From Skermania piniformis (GTDB lineage Bacteria; Actinomycetota; Actinomycetes; Mycobacteriales; Mycobacteriaceae): a stretch of DNA of 64,000 bases. Below are positions 27,023 to 37,896 of the stretch, one piece after another (within the stretch, counting starts at the first letter, position 1; each line of letters begins with the position of its first letter). The stretch covers positions 930,001 to 994,000 of the forward strand of contig NZ_CP079105.1 of NCBI RefSeq assembly GCF_019285775.1, read 5' to 3'. The position numbers were made by a program, and so were the translations under genes. The notes beneath the pieces were generated by a model. It made no database searches. It saw nothing but the letters and a program-made list of their open reading frames with translations, and was not told the origin of the DNA.

Positions 27023-28468
27023 ATGCGTGGCTACTACTCTGCCGACCAGGTCCGGGCGGCTGAGGCCGAGCTGTTCCGGCGGGTGCCCGACGGTGATCCG
27101 ATGCGCCGGGCAGCGCACGGACTGGCCCGGGTCGTCGCCGGCGAACTGGCGGTCCGTACCGGTGGGGTTTCCGGTCGGGCGGTGACATTGTTGGTCGGTT
27201 CCGGGGACAACGGCGGGGATGCGCTCTTCGCCGGGGCTGCCCTACGGCGCCGCGGGGTAGCAGTTACCGCGGTGTTGCTGACGCCCGGCAAGGTGCACCG
27301 GGCCGGGCTTGCGGCGCTGCGGCGCGCCGGCGGTCGAGTAGCCGCCGAACCAGGCCGGTACGACCTGGTGGTCGATGGCATCGTGGGTATCTCCGGGCGG
27401 GGGCCGCTGCGCCCGGCCGCGGCCGCGTTGGTCGCCGAACTGACTGCTCCGGTCGTTGCTGCCGACCTGCCCAGCGGGGTCGATCCGGACACCGGCGCGG
27501 TGACCGGACCACACGTGCAGGCAGCGGTGACGGTGACCTTCGGCGCATACAAGCCGGTGCATGTGCTGGCTGCGCCGGTGTGTGGCCGGGTGGAGCTGGT
27601 CCCGATCGGGCTGGACTTGGAAACGGCGCCGGCGCCGGTCCTGGCGTCGCCGACCCCCGCCGAGGTCGGTGCCGCGTGGCCGCTGCCCGGCCCTACCGAC
27701 GACAAGTACAGCCAGGGCGTGACCGGTATCGTCGCCGGCAGCAGTCGATTTCCCGGTGCCGCGGTGCTCTGCACCGGGGCAGCGGTCGCGGCGACCTCCG
27801 GCCTGGTCCGCTATGTCGGACCGGCGGTCGGGCCGGTGCTATCGCACCGGCCGGAAGTGGTTGCCGTCGAGCGGTTGAGCGACGCCGGTCGGGCGCAGGC
27901 TTGGGTGGTCGGGCCGGGTGCAGGCACCGACGCCGCCGCGCACGACCGGCTGGCCGAGCTGCTGGACACCGACGTGCCGGTGCTCGTCGATGCGGATGGG
28001 CTTACCGTGCTGGCCGCCGACCCGGATCTGCTGCGCGGCCGAACGGCGCCGACCCTGCTGACCCCGCACGCCGGCGAGTTCGTCCGGCTGACCGGGACCG
28101 AACCCGGCGCCGACCGGGTGAGTGCGGTTCGCCGCGCCGCGGACGATCTCGGTGCCACCGTATTGCTGAAGGGTCGGGCAACGGTGATCGCGGCCCCGGG
28201 CGAAAGCCCGGTCCTGGTGAACGAAGCGGGCAGCTCGTGGGCCGCCACCGCCGGTTCCGGCGACGTGCTGTCCGGGCTGGTCGGCGCGTTGCTCGCGGCC
28301 GGGATCGAGCCGCCGCGTGCGGCGGCCATGGGTGCGCGCGCGCACGCACTGGCGGCGGCGCTGGCTGCGCGCGGCGACGGACCCGGGTGGGCGCCGATCG
28401 GTGCGTCCGCGCTGCTGGCGCAGGTTCCCGCCGCCCTGCGCGTGCTGTGGCAATATCGGCAGGCGTGA
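27023..28468 (+). CDS. nnr: Bifunctional NAD(P)HX epimerase/dehydratase
   Basis: A 481-residue fusion that repairs hydrated NAD(P)H. The N-terminal YjeF_N epimerase domain (R-G-Y-Y-S-A-D-Q-V-R-A-A-E; V-G-S-G-D-N-G-G-D-A at about 60-70; D-L-P-S-G-V-D) is followed by the ADP-dependent dehydratase domain (L-T-P-H-A-G-E-F; A-T-A-G-S-G-D-V-L-S-G). ATG 27023 gives the family N-terminus; an in-frame GTG at 27002 is less likely. It heads a run of co-directional genes with 4-bp overlaps down to tsaD. In M. tuberculosis this is Rv3433c; gadB, next to it there, is absent here. Confidence 0.96.
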   Translation: MRGYYSADQVRAAEAELFRRVPDGDPMRRAAHGLARVVAGELAVRTGGVSGRAVTLLVGSGDNGGDALFAGAALRRRGVAVTAVLLTPGKVHRAGLAALRRAGGRVAAEPGRYDLVVDGIVGISGRGPLRPAAAALVAELTAPVVAADLPSGVDPDTGAVTGPHVQAAVTVTFGAYKPVHVLAAPVCGRVELVPIGLDLETAPAPVLASPTPAEVGAAWPLPGPTDDKYSQGVTGIVAGSSRFPGAAVLCTGAAVAATSGLVRYVGPAVGPVLSHRPEVVAVERLSDAGRAQAWVVGPGAGTDAAAHDRLAELLDTDVPVLVDADGLTVLAADPDLLRGRTAPTLLTPHAGEFVRLTGTEPGADRVSAVRRAADDLGATVLLKGRATVIAAPGESPVLVNEAGSSWAATAGSGDVLSGLVGALLAAGIEPPRAAAMGARAHALAAALAARGDGPGWAPIGASALLAQVPAALRVLWQYRQA

Positions 28469-29622
28469 CCGACCCGCAGCCGTCCGGCCCGGCACCCCAG
28501 GTCGAGGCCGTCATCGATCTCGACGCGGTATCGCACAACGTCGGGGTGCTTCGCGCACATGCCGGTGACGCGGCGGTGATGGTGGTGGTCAAGGCCGACG
28601 GGTACAACCACGGCGCGGTCGAGGTATCGCGGGCGGCGCTCGCCGCCGGTGCCCGAGAGCTGGGGGTGACGACGGTCGCCGAGGCGATCGAGTTACGCGC
28701 CGCAGGCATCACCGCACCGGTGTTGTGCTGGCTGAATACCCCGGACGCCGACTACCCGGCGGCGATCGCAGCTGATATCGAGATCGGTGTACCGTCGGTG
28801 CAGCACCTGCGGGCGGTCGCGGCGGCCGCCGCGGGGGTGGGCCGCCCGGCCACAGTGTCGATCAAGGTGGACACCGGCCTGAACCGCAACGGAGCCTCGC
28901 CACTCGAATACCCGGCGTTGCTCGACGAACTCGTCGCGGCCACGCGCGCCGGAACGGTGCGGTTGCGCGCGATCTTCTCCCATCTCGCCCACGCCGACCA
29001 GCCACACAGCCCGGTGATCGACCGGCAGCGCGACCGGTTCACGGCCGCGGTGGATGCCGCGAAGCAGCGCGGCCTGGCGCCGGAACTGGTCCATCTGGCG
29101 AACTCGGCCGCCACGCTGACCCGCCCCGATCTCGCCTTCGACCTGGTCCGGCCGGGTATCGCGGTGTACGGGCTGAACCCGGTTCCCGAGCTGGGCGATT
29201 TCGGGCTGCGCCCGGCGATGTCGTTGCAGACCCGAGTTGCGCTGGTGAAACGGGTGGCGGCCGGGGAAGGGGTGTCGTACGGCCACGAATGGATCGCGCC
29301 GCGGGACACGGTGGTCGCGCTGCTCCCGATCGGCTACGCGGACGGGGTGCCGCGGGCGCTCGGTGGCCGACTGCAGGTACTGCTCGGCGGGGTCCGGCGG
29401 CCGAACGTCGGTCGTATCTGTATGGACCAGCTGGTGGTGGATCTCGGTCCGGAGCACGACGAGGTCGCGGTCGGCGACACCGCGGTGTTGTTCGGCAGCG
29501 GTGCGGCCGGTGAGCCGCGCGCGCAGGACTGGGCCGACCTGCTCTCGACGATCCACTACGAGGTGGTCACCGGGGTGCGCGGGCGCGCGGTTCGTCGGCA
29601 CCGCGACGATCAGGCCGGATGA
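28465..29622 (+). CDS. alr: Alanine racemase
   Basis: A 385-residue PLP enzyme making D-alanine for peptidoglycan. Lys43 in V-V-V-K-A-D-G-Y-N-H-G binds PLP, and Tyr272 in G-V-S-Y-G-H-E-W is the second catalytic base. R-I-C-M-D-Q, near the C-terminus, is a further family motif. GTG 28465 overlaps the nnr stop, giving an N-terminal extension of about 12 residues before V-E-A-V-I-D-L-D-A. The stop overlaps tsaE (ATGA). Target of D-cycloserine in relatives. Confidence 0.98.
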   Translation: MTDPQPSGPAPQVEAVIDLDAVSHNVGVLRAHAGDAAVMVVVKADGYNHGAVEVSRAALAAGARELGVTTVAEAIELRAAGITAPVLCWLNTPDADYPAAIAADIEIGVPSVQHLRAVAAAAAGVGRPATVSIKVDTGLNRNGASPLEYPALLDELVAATRAGTVRLRAIFSHLAHADQPHSPVIDRQRDRFTAAVDAAKQRGLAPELVHLANSAATLTRPDLAFDLVRPGIAVYGLNPVPELGDFGLRPAMSLQTRVALVKRVAAGEGVSYGHEWIAPRDTVVALLPIGYADGVPRALGGRLQVLLGGVRRPNVGRICMDQLVVDLGPEHDEVAVGDTAVLFGSGAAGEPRAQDWADLLSTIHYEVVTGVRGRAVRRHRDDQAG

Positions 29623-30131
29623 ACGAGCCGGACCACCCCGAGAAGCCGGGCCACCCCGAGGAGCACGGCACCGAAGAGCGCGGCGCCGTGTTGCGGTTGC
29701 CGACCACGGCCGATACCGAAGCGTTCGGACGCACTCTGGCAGCCGGCCTGCGCGCCGGTGACCTGGTGATCCTGGACGGCCCGCTCGGCGCCGGCAAGAC
29801 GGCCCTGACGCGCGGCATCGCCGCCGGACTCGGTGTCACCGGGCGGGTCAGTTCGCCGACCTTCGTCATCGCCCGGACGCACCGGGCGCGGCCGGGTGGG
29901 ATCGGACTGGTGCACGTCGACGCCTATCGACTCGATCCGGCTTCCGGCACCGGCGTCCTGGACGAGTTGGATGCGCTCGACCTCGACACCGAGCTGACCG
30001 ACGCAGTCGTCGTCGTCGAGTGGGGGGTCGGGGTGGCCGAACGGTTGGCGGATCGGTATCTGCTGGTGCGACTACGCCGGGAACCGGACTCCGACGTGCG
30101 TACCGCCGCTTGGGAATGGGTTGCGCGCTAG
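29619..30131 (+). CDS. tsaE: tRNA threonylcarbamoyladenosine biosynthesis ATPase TsaE
   Basis: A 170-residue P-loop ATPase that supports t6A37 tRNA modification with TsaB and TsaD. Walker A is G-P-L-G-A-G-K-T at residues 54-61, followed by V-S-S-P-T-F-V-I and the H-V-D-A-Y-R-L motif. A Pro/His/Glu-rich N-terminal extension of about 25 residues is poorly conserved. ATG overlaps the alr stop. Confidence 0.96.
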   Translation: MNEPDHPEKPGHPEEHGTEERGAVLRLPTTADTEAFGRTLAAGLRAGDLVILDGPLGAGKTALTRGIAAGLGVTGRVSSPTFVIARTHRARPGGIGLVHVDAYRLDPASGTGVLDELDALDLDTELTDAVVVVEWGVGVAERLADRYLLVRLRREPDSDVRTAAWEWVAR

Positions 30132-30166
30132 CGATGTCGGGACCGCTCGGTATCGTAGGCCCGATC

Positions 30167-30829
30167 ATGCTGGTTCTCGCATTGGACACTGCCACTCCGG
30201 CGGTCACCGCAGGCCTGGTCGAGCTGACCGGGCCCGACCGGATTCGGCCGCGTGCGGTGCGGGTTCACCACGACCCGCGCGCGCATGCCGAGCTGCTCAC
30301 ACCGCAGATCGTCGAGTGCCTGCGGGAGGCGGGAGTGACCGCGGCCGAGCTGACCGCCGTGGTCGCCGGGGTCGGCCCGGGCCCGTTCACGGGGCTGCGG
30401 GTGGGTTTGGCGACCGCGCTCGCCTACGCGGACGCCCGAGCGATCCCGGTCTACGGTGTGTGCAGCCTGGACGGCATCGCGTCGGTGGTCGCCGAGCGCT
30501 CGCTGCTCGGTGCCGGCGAGTTGTTGGTGGTCACCGATGCGCGCCGCCGTGAGGTGTACTGGGCGCGTTATCGATCCGGTACCCGGATTGCAGGTCCTGC
30601 GGTTTGCCGGCCGGCCGAGGTGGTGCTCGGGGCTGCCGTTGCGGTGGCGGGTTCGCCGGTGCATGCGAGCCTGTTCGGCTTGCCGGTCGTCGATGTCGCG
30701 GCACCGACACCGGTAGGGCTGGTGGCGTGCGCCGCGTCGGCAGTGCTCGCCGGGACGGCGCCGGATCCCTTGGTTCCGCTCTATCTGCGTCGTCCGGATG
30801 CTGCGGAGCCGAAAGCGGCGGTCCGATGA
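30167..30829 (+). CDS. tsaB: tRNA threonylcarbamoyladenosine biosynthesis protein TsaB
   Basis: A 220-residue actin-fold protein of the t6A complex, the inactive paralogue that dimerises with TsaD. N-terminal M-L-V-L-A-L-D-T-A-T-P and the G-P-G-P-F-T-G-L-R motif identify it. ATG 30167 is selected from the conserved N-terminus; an upstream in-frame ATG at 30134 would add 11 residues. The stop overlaps rimI (ATGA). Lies 35 bp after tsaE. Confidence 0.95.
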   Translation: MLVLALDTATPAVTAGLVELTGPDRIRPRAVRVHHDPRAHAELLTPQIVECLREAGVTAAELTAVVAGVGPGPFTGLRVGLATALAYADARAIPVYGVCSLDGIASVVAERSLLGAGELLVVTDARRREVYWARYRSGTRIAGPAVCRPAEVVLGAAVAVAGSPVHASLFGLPVVDVAAPTPVGLVACAASAVLAGTAPDPLVPLYLRRPDAAEPKAAVR

Positions 30830-31332
30830 TCGTCCCGGCGGCCGGCGTGCGAATCGACCCGTTGACCTCCGACGACATCCCGGATTGCGTCGTTCTGGAA
30901 CGCTTGCTCTTCGCCGGCGACTCGCCGTGGACCGATGCCGCGTTCGCCGGCGAGCTGGCCGGTCGGGATACCCGCTATTTCGCCGCGCGGGCGCCGGACG
31001 CCGGTCTGGTCGGCTACGCCGGGATCGCGTTGCTCGGCTCGGCCGACGCACGCGAGTCGGAAATACGCACCATTGCGGTCGACCCCCGGCGCCGGCGCGC
31101 CGGGATCGGCACGCGGCTGTTCGACACGCTGTTGGCCGAAGCCGACCGGCACGGCGGCCCGGTGTTTCTCGAGGTGCGCACCGACAACGAGCCGGCGATC
31201 GCGCTGTATCGCCGATACCGGTTCGACGTGCTGGGCGTTCGGAAACGGTACTACCAGCCGAGCGGCGCCGACGCGTACACGATGTGTCGGCCGGTCGAGC
31301 CGGTCCCGCTGGATGAGCGGTCGGTTTCATGA
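30826..31332 (+). CDS. rimI: Ribosomal protein S18-alanine N-acetyltransferase RimI
   Basis: A 168-residue GNAT acetyltransferase. The acetyl-CoA loop is [10 protein letters not shown], and [18 protein letters not shown] is the C-terminal GNAT motif ahead of R-K-R-Y-Y. RimI modifies the N-terminus of S18, and mycobacterial homologues act more broadly. Position between tsaB and tsaD is the standard arrangement. Overlaps both neighbours by four bases. Confidence 0.93.
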   Translation: MIVPAAGVRIDPLTSDDIPDCVVLERLLFAGDSPWTDAAFAGELAGRDTRYFAARAPDAGLVGYAGIALLGSADARESEIRTIAVDPRRRRAGIGTRLFDTLLAEADRHGGPVFLEVRTDNEPAIALYRRYRFDVLGVRKRYYQPSGADAYTMCRPVEPVPLDERSVS

Positions 31333-32363
31333 TCGTGCTCGGCATCGAAAGCTCCTGCGACGAGACCGGGGTGGGCGTCGTGCGGTGGCGGGACGACCGC
31401 ACGTGCGAGCAGCTCGCCGACGAGGTGGCTTCCAGCGTCGCCGAGCACGCCCGGTTCGGTGGGGTGGTTCCGGAGATCGCCTCCCGGGCGCACCTGGAAG
31501 CGATCCGACCGACCGTGCGCCGGGCGCTGTCCGCTGCCGGGATCGACCGACCGGATGCGGTTGCGGTCACCGTCGGTCCCGGCCTTGCCGGTGCGCTGCT
31601 GGTCGGTGTCGCTGCGGCCAAGGCGTACGCGGCGGCCTGGGACCTGCCGCTGTACGCGGTCAACCACCTGGGCGGGCACGTGGCGGTGGACACGCTCGAG
31701 CACGGTCCGATGCCTCCGGCCGTGGCGCTGCTGGTCTCCGGCGGACACACGCATCTGCTTCGGGTCGACGACCTGGCCGAACCGATCGCCGAGTTGGGCA
31801 GCACCGTGGACGACGCCGCCGGGGAAGCGTTCGACAAGGTGGCTCGACTGCTCGGCATGGGATATCCGGGCGGACCGGAGATCGACCGGGCGGCGCGCGA
31901 CGGCGACCCGGCCGCGATTGCTTTTCCGCGAGGCATGACCGGACCGCGCGACGCCCCCTACGACTTTTCGTTCTCCGGGCTCAAGACTGCGGTGGCGCGC
32001 TACGTCGAGGCACGGCGGGCCGCCGGTGACCCCATTTCGGTGGCCGACGTCGCCGCGTCCTTTCAAGAGGCGGTGGCCGACGTGCTCACCCGCAAGGCGA
32101 TGCGGGCGGTCGCCGACTCCGGGATGGACACGCTGGTGCTCGGGGGCGGCGCCACCGCCAACTCCCGAATCCGGGCGTTGGCCGAGCAGCGCTGTGCGGC
32201 CGCGGGGATCACGCTGCGGGTGCCGAAGCCCCGACTGTGCACCGACAACGGGGTGATGATCGCCAGCTATGCCGCACATCTGATCGCCGGGGGTGCAATA
32301 CCGTCCCCGCTGACCGTTGCCGCGGACCCGGCCTTGTCGGTTCGGATCGGTCAGCTTGATTGA
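31329..32363 (+). CDS. tsaD: tRNA N6-adenosine threonylcarbamoyltransferase TsaD
   Basis: A 344-residue metal-dependent transferase that completes t6A37 on ANN-decoding tRNAs. N-terminal [11 protein letters not shown] is characteristic. Metal ligands lie in H-L-G-G-H (in place of H-M-E-G-H) and the C-terminal D-N-G-V-M-I motif. Last gene of the nnr-tsaD run; convergent with the next gene 33 bp away. Confidence 0.97.
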   Translation: MIVLGIESSCDETGVGVVRWRDDRTCEQLADEVASSVAEHARFGGVVPEIASRAHLEAIRPTVRRALSAAGIDRPDAVAVTVGPGLAGALLVGVAAAKAYAAAWDLPLYAVNHLGGHVAVDTLEHGPMPPAVALLVSGGHTHLLRVDDLAEPIAELGSTVDDAAGEAFDKVARLLGMGYPGGPEIDRAARDGDPAAIAFPRGMTGPRDAPYDFSFSGLKTAVARYVEARRAAGDPISVADVAASFQEAVADVLTRKAMRAVADSGMDTLVLGGGATANSRIRALAEQRCAAAGITLRVPKPRLCTDNGVMIASYAAHLIAGGAIPSPLTVAADPALSVRIGQLD

Positions 32364-32396
32364 CCCGGTGTCGTCGCGGGCCGGCGTATCGGCGGG

Positions 32397-33677
32397 TCAG
32401 CCGCCGGTTGGTGGGGTGGGCGGCAGTAGTCCGGGCCACGGTAGATCGGAGAGTCCGGGCCCCGGGCGCAACGTGGGCGGCTCGCTACTGGAGCCGGCGG
32501 TCGGTGCGGTGGGGAGCACCGGTTCCCCGCCCGGGCTCGGCCCGGGCAGCTGTGACCGCGGGCTGGGCGTGGTCGGGCCGGGGCTGCTCGTCTCGGACAG
32601 GGTCGCCGGCGGCACGCCGGTCGATGTCGGCACCTCGAAGCTCTGCTCGTTGTTCGTCCCGGCCGGCGACACCGAGTTGCTCGGCGCGCGCAATGCCTGG
32701 ACGCCGTAACCGACGATCAGAGCGGCGGCCAAGAGTGCCCCGGCCACCATTCCGGCCACCTTGGGGAAGGTTTTCGGCGCCTCCGGCGCGAGACTCACGA
32801 TGGGATAGGTCGGCGACGGCGGCGCGTCCGCAATCAATGCCGCACCCTTCGCGATCACCGCTTCCGGCTCGTCGATCACCACGGTTCGGACGCCGAGCTG
32901 ATTCGACAACCCCGAACGCAACGCCGGGATGTTGGCGCCGCCGCCGATCAGCACGATCAGCTCCGGTTGGCGCGATGTCCGGTCGCATACCGCTCGGGTG
33001 AACCCGGCGGCCTGACGGATCTGATCGGCGATCAGCCACTCGAAGTCGCCCCGGGTCATCTGCAGAGGGCGTCCGGCCACGTGGTCGAGGGTGACCGCGT
33101 TATGGGTCGACAGGTGTTCCTTCGCATTGCGAGCACGATCGACCAGATTGCCTCGGGGCTCGCGGATGGACGGGTCGGCGGCGGCGTGGTGGTGCTGCAG
33201 CTCTCGGAGCAGCAGCTGATCGATGGCGCCGCCACTGACCAGTTCGGTCCGCTGACACCCCAACACGGCGCCGTCCGAGGGATCGAGTACGGTCACCGTC
33301 AGTCCGCTGGCGCCCAGGTCGGCGACGGCGATCGTGCGGTACCGGGAGATATGACCACTCTGCTGCAAGTAGGTGTTCACCGCAGCGGACTCCGGCACCA
33401 GCCGGACCTCGCGACGCTGAGTGCTCATCGCCGAGCGGATGCCGTCGGTCTGCTCCTTGGTTCGGTAGGCGATTGCGATGCCGGTCGGTTCGACCGGCGG
33501 CCGCGACAACGTGGTCATCATATTGATCGAGGATGCGATCAATGCGCCGAGGTCGGTGGTAGTTTCGTCAGCTACCAGTACCCGGTACTCGCTCGCTCGG
33601 TCGCCCCCGCTCGTGGTGGTGAGGAGTGCGGCGCAAACGACCTCGGTTCCCGCCGAGACGCCCAGCGACGTACGCAT
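32397..33677 (-). CDS. Hsp70-like protein with transmembrane helix and Pro-rich extracytoplasmic tail
   Basis: A 426-residue protein. Residues 1-290 have an Hsp70/actin fold: N-terminal L-G-V-S-A-G-T-E, the second phosphate region V-A-D-L-G-A-S-G-L-T-V-T-V, and L-I-G-G-G-A-N-I-P-A-L followed by E-P-E-A-V-I-A-K-G-A-A. A single membrane helix (V-A-G-M-V-A-G-A-L-L-A-A-A-L-I-V-G-Y) near 307-327 leads to about 100 residues of Ser/Pro/Thr-rich sequence outside the membrane. There is no substrate-binding domain. ATG 33677 has GGTGGGAG just upstream; a GTG three codons before is possible. It sits between tsaD and groES but on the opposite strand, absent from that position in M. tuberculosis as I recall. 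Role unknown. Confidence 0.72.
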   Translation of the reverse strand: MRTSLGVSAGTEVVCAALLTTTSGGDRASEYRVLVADETTTDLGALIASSINMMTTLSRPPVEPTGIAIAYRTKEQTDGIRSAMSTQRREVRLVPESAAVNTYLQQSGHISRYRTIAVADLGASGLTVTVLDPSDGAVLGCQRTELVSGGAIDQLLLRELQHHHAAADPSIREPRGNLVDRARNAKEHLSTHNAVTLDHVAGRPLQMTRGDFEWLIADQIRQAAGFTRAVCDRTSRQPELIVLIGGGANIPALRSGLSNQLGVRTVVIDEPEAVIAKGAALIADAPPSPTYPIVSLAPEAPKTFPKVAGMVAGALLAAALIVGYGVQALRAPSNSVSPAGTNNEQSFEVPTSTGVPPATLSETSSPGPTTPSPRSQLPGPSPGGEPVLPTAPTAGSSSEPPTLRPGPGLSDLPWPGLLPPTPPTGG

Positions 33678-33897
33678 TTCTCCCACCTCCGTCCTCGACG
33701 TCGCCCCCGATTCGGACGTCAGTGATCGGCCACGAAGACATTCTAGTTCTATGGTCGCATACTCCGTTACCTTAACGTTACGGGGTTTTCCGCTGAGCGG
33801 TAAGACCGGACCCAGATTCTCGAATGCTGGGAATGTGACGGGTGGCCGCCGTCGGATCGGCGTCGATCCGCCGAGTATGTAGGCCCGTCCTTGAGTG

Positions 33898-33924
33898 CTG
33901 GCACTCTCGGGTATAGAGTGCTAG
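33898..33924. promoter_or_regulatory. CIRCE element upstream of groES (HrcA operator)
   Basis: The inverted repeat CTGGCACTC (33898-33906), N9, GAGTGCTAG (33916-33924) has 8 of 9 paired arm positions and the standard 9-bp spacer. CIRCE is bound by the heat-shock repressor HrcA. It lies 127 bp before the groES start. The rest of the 374-bp gap between the Hsp70-like gene and groES shows a locally AT-rich stretch (33740-33785) and no other gene. Confidence 0.9.
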
Positions 33925-34051
33925 ATGACGCTGAGCTGGTCCCGGCACCCGCGACGACGGGGCTCGGCGCAGGTCGCCAACGCCAGAGAAGAAATACCTA
34001 TCAGCCAGGGGAATCGGTCTCCTGGCACCAGATCCCAGTGGAGGGCTCAAC

Positions 34052-34351
34052 GTGGCGAGCGTGAACATCAAGCCGCTCGAGGACAAGATCCTCGTCCAGG
34101 CCAACGAGGCCGAGACGACGACGGCCTCCGGCCTGGTCATCCCGGACACGGCCAAGGAGAAGCCGCAGGAAGGCACCGTCATCGCCGTCGGCGAGGGGCG
34201 GGTTTCCGATTCCGGCGACCGCATCCCGGTCGACGTCAAGGCCGGCGACACGGTCATCTACAGCAAGTACGGCGGCACCGAGATCAAGTACGCCGGTGAG
34301 GAGTACCTGATCCTGTCGGCCCGCGACGTCCTCGCCGTGGTGACCAAGTAA
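34052..34351 (+). CDS. groES: Co-chaperonin GroES
   Basis: A 99-residue GroES, normal length. It has the N-terminal [10 protein letters not shown], the mobile loop [11 protein letters not shown] and the C-terminal [11 protein letters not shown]. It caps the GroEL folding chamber. GTG 34052 has a GGAGGG ribosome site. Co-transcribed with groEL1 (90 bp apart) and predicted to be HrcA-repressed through the upstream CIRCE. Confidence 0.98.
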   Translation: MASVNIKPLEDKILVQANEAETTTASGLVIPDTAKEKPQEGTVIAVGEGRVSDSGDRIPVDVKAGDTVIYSKYGGTEIKYAGEEYLILSARDVLAVVTK

Positions 34352-34366
34352 CCGATCGATTCGTGA

Positions 34367-36055
<1,689 letters not shown>

Positions 36056-36103
36056 GTCGGTCCGAAGCCACGGAGTCGGTCCGATCGCCGGTCCGAATTC
36101 GCC

Positions 36104-36141
36104 ACGTACCCCTGTCCCGACGTGTCGGGGCAGGGGTACGT
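36104..36141. terminator. Bidirectional hairpin terminator between groEL1 and whiB3
   Basis: Arms 36104-36120 and 36125-36141 pair over 17 bp with one G-U/A-C imperfection and a 4-nt loop. It lies between the stops of convergent groEL1 and whiB3 and can serve both strands. Confidence 0.8.
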
Positions 36142-36158
36142 CGGTATCGAGGCTCGGG

Positions 36159-36452
36159 TCAGCCGGCGAGTCGGCGGCGTAGCCCGCGGGTGTGTAGCTC
36201 CCGCTCATTCTCGGACATACCGCCCCAGATGCCGTACGGCTCCGCCACGCGGAGCGCGTGTGCGCGACACTGGGCCATGACCGGGCATTCCCGGCAGATC
36301 TGTTTCGCCCGCACCTCACGCTGGGTACGGGCCCGACCGCGTTCGCCGTCCGGATGGAAGAAGACCGACGAATCGACGCCGCGACACGAACCGCGCATCT
36401 GCCAGTCCCACACGTCGGCGTTGGGGCCGGGAAGTCGAATCGGCGTAGGCAT
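36159..36452 (-). CDS. whiB3: WhiB3-type iron-sulfur redox transcription regulator
   Basis: A 97-residue Wbl protein. Four cysteines bind the 4Fe-4S cluster: G-S-C-R-G, then I-C-R-E-C and Q-C-R-A-H. The G-I-W-G-G turn and the basic C-terminus (R-G-L-R-R-R-L) are DNA-binding elements. The N-terminus (L-P-G-P-N-A-D-V-W-D-W-Q) and F-F-H-P-D-G-E-R-G-R-A-R match WhiB3. ATG 36452 follows an AAGGAG site; upstream extension in frame lacks homology. WhiB3 controls lipid synthesis and redox balance, and interacts with principal sigma factors in relatives. Position between groEL1 and sigD is conserved with M. tuberculosis. Confidence 0.95.
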   Translation of the reverse strand: MPTPIRLPGPNADVWDWQMRGSCRGVDSSVFFHPDGERGRARTQREVRAKQICRECPVMAQCRAHALRVAEPYGIWGGMSENERELHTRGLRRRLAG

Positions 36453-36967
36453 GACAACTCCTTGACTGGCAAGCTCGTCGGCGCTGTCGAGCAGATGATC
36501 CGTTGATCGGGTGGGCACCGGTGCTGCTCCCGACCGCCGGGCCCGCGACACGTTCGGTGCGCGCGGTCGGCGGCGGTGAGTTACGTTAGGGCGGCGGCGG
36601 AATTCGCGTCAATAGTCGGGTCCTGCCGAAAATGCGGTGACGAAACATTTCGGGCCGGGCTCCGTCGTGTGCTGCGGCCGTATTCGGCGGCGAATCCGAC
36701 GATCGGGGCCGGCCGGCCGGAGATGTCCGAATTGGTGCTGTTTATGCAGGTGGACCGGTATTCCAGGTCGCGTCGAGAGCTTGTTCCGGCGGACGGGTGC
36801 ACGGCCGGTCGTTTCTTTCGGATCACCCTGAGGTAATTATCCGGTGAATTGTTCCGCTCGAACCGTCGGGCGGTCGTCGACGTTCGGCTTCGCGAATTTA
36901 ACTTTTTCGAAACGAGCGGTCGGCGGGCCCATCGGTTCGGCGAGTGCTGGAGTCGTAGGGTCGTCGG
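36453..36967. other. 515-bp non-coding interval upstream of whiB3 and the TPR-like gene
   Basis: Divergent interval between whiB3 (minus) and the gene at 36968. It contains locally AT-rich patches (36828-36850, 36893-36915) suited to promoters. Short open frames here, such as 36576-36836, have no ribosome site or recognisable sequence. No RNA gene or clear hairpin was found. Long whiB upstream regions are common and usually regulatory. Confidence 0.4.
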
Positions 36968-37819
36968 GTGGGATTCGACGGTCCGTGTGCATGCTCTTCG
37001 GCACTGGTCGATGCGGCGTTCGGCGCGACGCCGGGTCGGTGGCCGTTGCCACCCCCGGTCGGCGCGGTCGACCGCTGGCACCGCGCGGTGGCCCTGGGCG
37101 GGCAGGGGTATTACCGGCGCGCACATGCCGAGCTGCAGGAGGCGCAGCGTTCGCACCCCGGGTCGGAGTTGCGCTCGTTGATCTCCAGTACCGCCGGGTC
37201 GTTGCACCGACAGCTGGGTTGGCATGCGGCGGCACGGACGCTGGACGGGCAGGCGCTCGTCGAAGCGGCCCGCGCCGGGTCGGCGTCAGCGGGTGCCGAC
37301 GCGCTCGTCGGCCTCGCGGCAGACGCCCTCGGCACCGGCCGGCTTGCGCTGTCGGCGCGGCTGCTCGATGCGGGTAGCCGAATGGTTGCTGACTCCTCGG
37401 GCTGGCGCTCGGCGACCCGGCTCTCCTGGGTCCGTGCCGAACTCGCACTGGCCCGTGACCGACCGGTCGAAGCGCTCGATGCGGCACGCGCGGCGCTCGC
37501 GGCGGCCACCACCGGCCGGTCGGTCCGACACCGGGTCAAGTCCACGTTGCTGATCGCTGCAGCAATGGCGGCGACCGGCTCGGTGGTGCCGGCCGCGGAG
37601 TTGGCCAGGACGGTCGTGGCGGACTGTCGACAGCATCGTCTGCTGCCCCTGCAGTGGGCGGCGGCAATGCTGTGTGCGGGGTTGGGCGACCCCGACTCGG
37701 CGGCGCTCGCGGATCGGATCGCCGCCGACATCGCCGAGCGTGGCGCCTATTTTCGGCGCGAACACTCGGACGACGTCGATGTTCTCGACTGGCCGCGCGG
37801 ACCTGCTGGCTATTGTTGA
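36968..37819 (+). CDS. Conserved hypothetical TPR-like protein, Rv3415c position
   Basis: A 283-residue, mostly helical, Ala-rich protein. Repeated helix pairs such as A-V-A-L-G-G-Q-G-Y-Y-R-R-A-H-A-E-L and A-L-A-R-D-R-P-V-E-A-L-D-A-A-R-A-A-L suggest tetratricopeptide-like repeats, a protein-interaction scaffold. No signal or membrane segment. GTG 36968 is the likely start, with a weak ribosome site. It lies between whiB3 and sigD, as Rv3415c does in M. tuberculosis; function unknown. Confidence 0.75.
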   Translation: MGFDGPCACSSALVDAAFGATPGRWPLPPPVGAVDRWHRAVALGGQGYYRRAHAELQEAQRSHPGSELRSLISSTAGSLHRQLGWHAAARTLDGQALVEAARAGSASAGADALVGLAADALGTGRLALSARLLDAGSRMVADSSGWRSATRLSWVRAELALARDRPVEALDAARAALAAATTGRSVRHRVKSTLLIAAAMAATGSVVPAAELARTVVADCRQHRLLPLQWAAAMLCAGLGDPDSAALADRIAADIAERGAYFRREHSDDVDVLDWPRGPAGYC

Positions 37820-37896
37820 GGCCGATCGACATCAGAACGAATAGCGCGCGTCCCGGGGCGGCGCGGCACTGTCTACGGTAGGAACTTGCGCTGACA

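Noticed and set aside
27580-28464. Upstream in-frame extension of alr
   Set aside because: Arg-rich translation of the nnr gene in another frame; alr starts at GTG 28465 overlapping the nnr stop.
36576-36836. Possible 86-residue gene upstream of the TPR-like gene
   Set aside because: No ribosome site, no recognisable motif, composition typical of non-coding DNA here.
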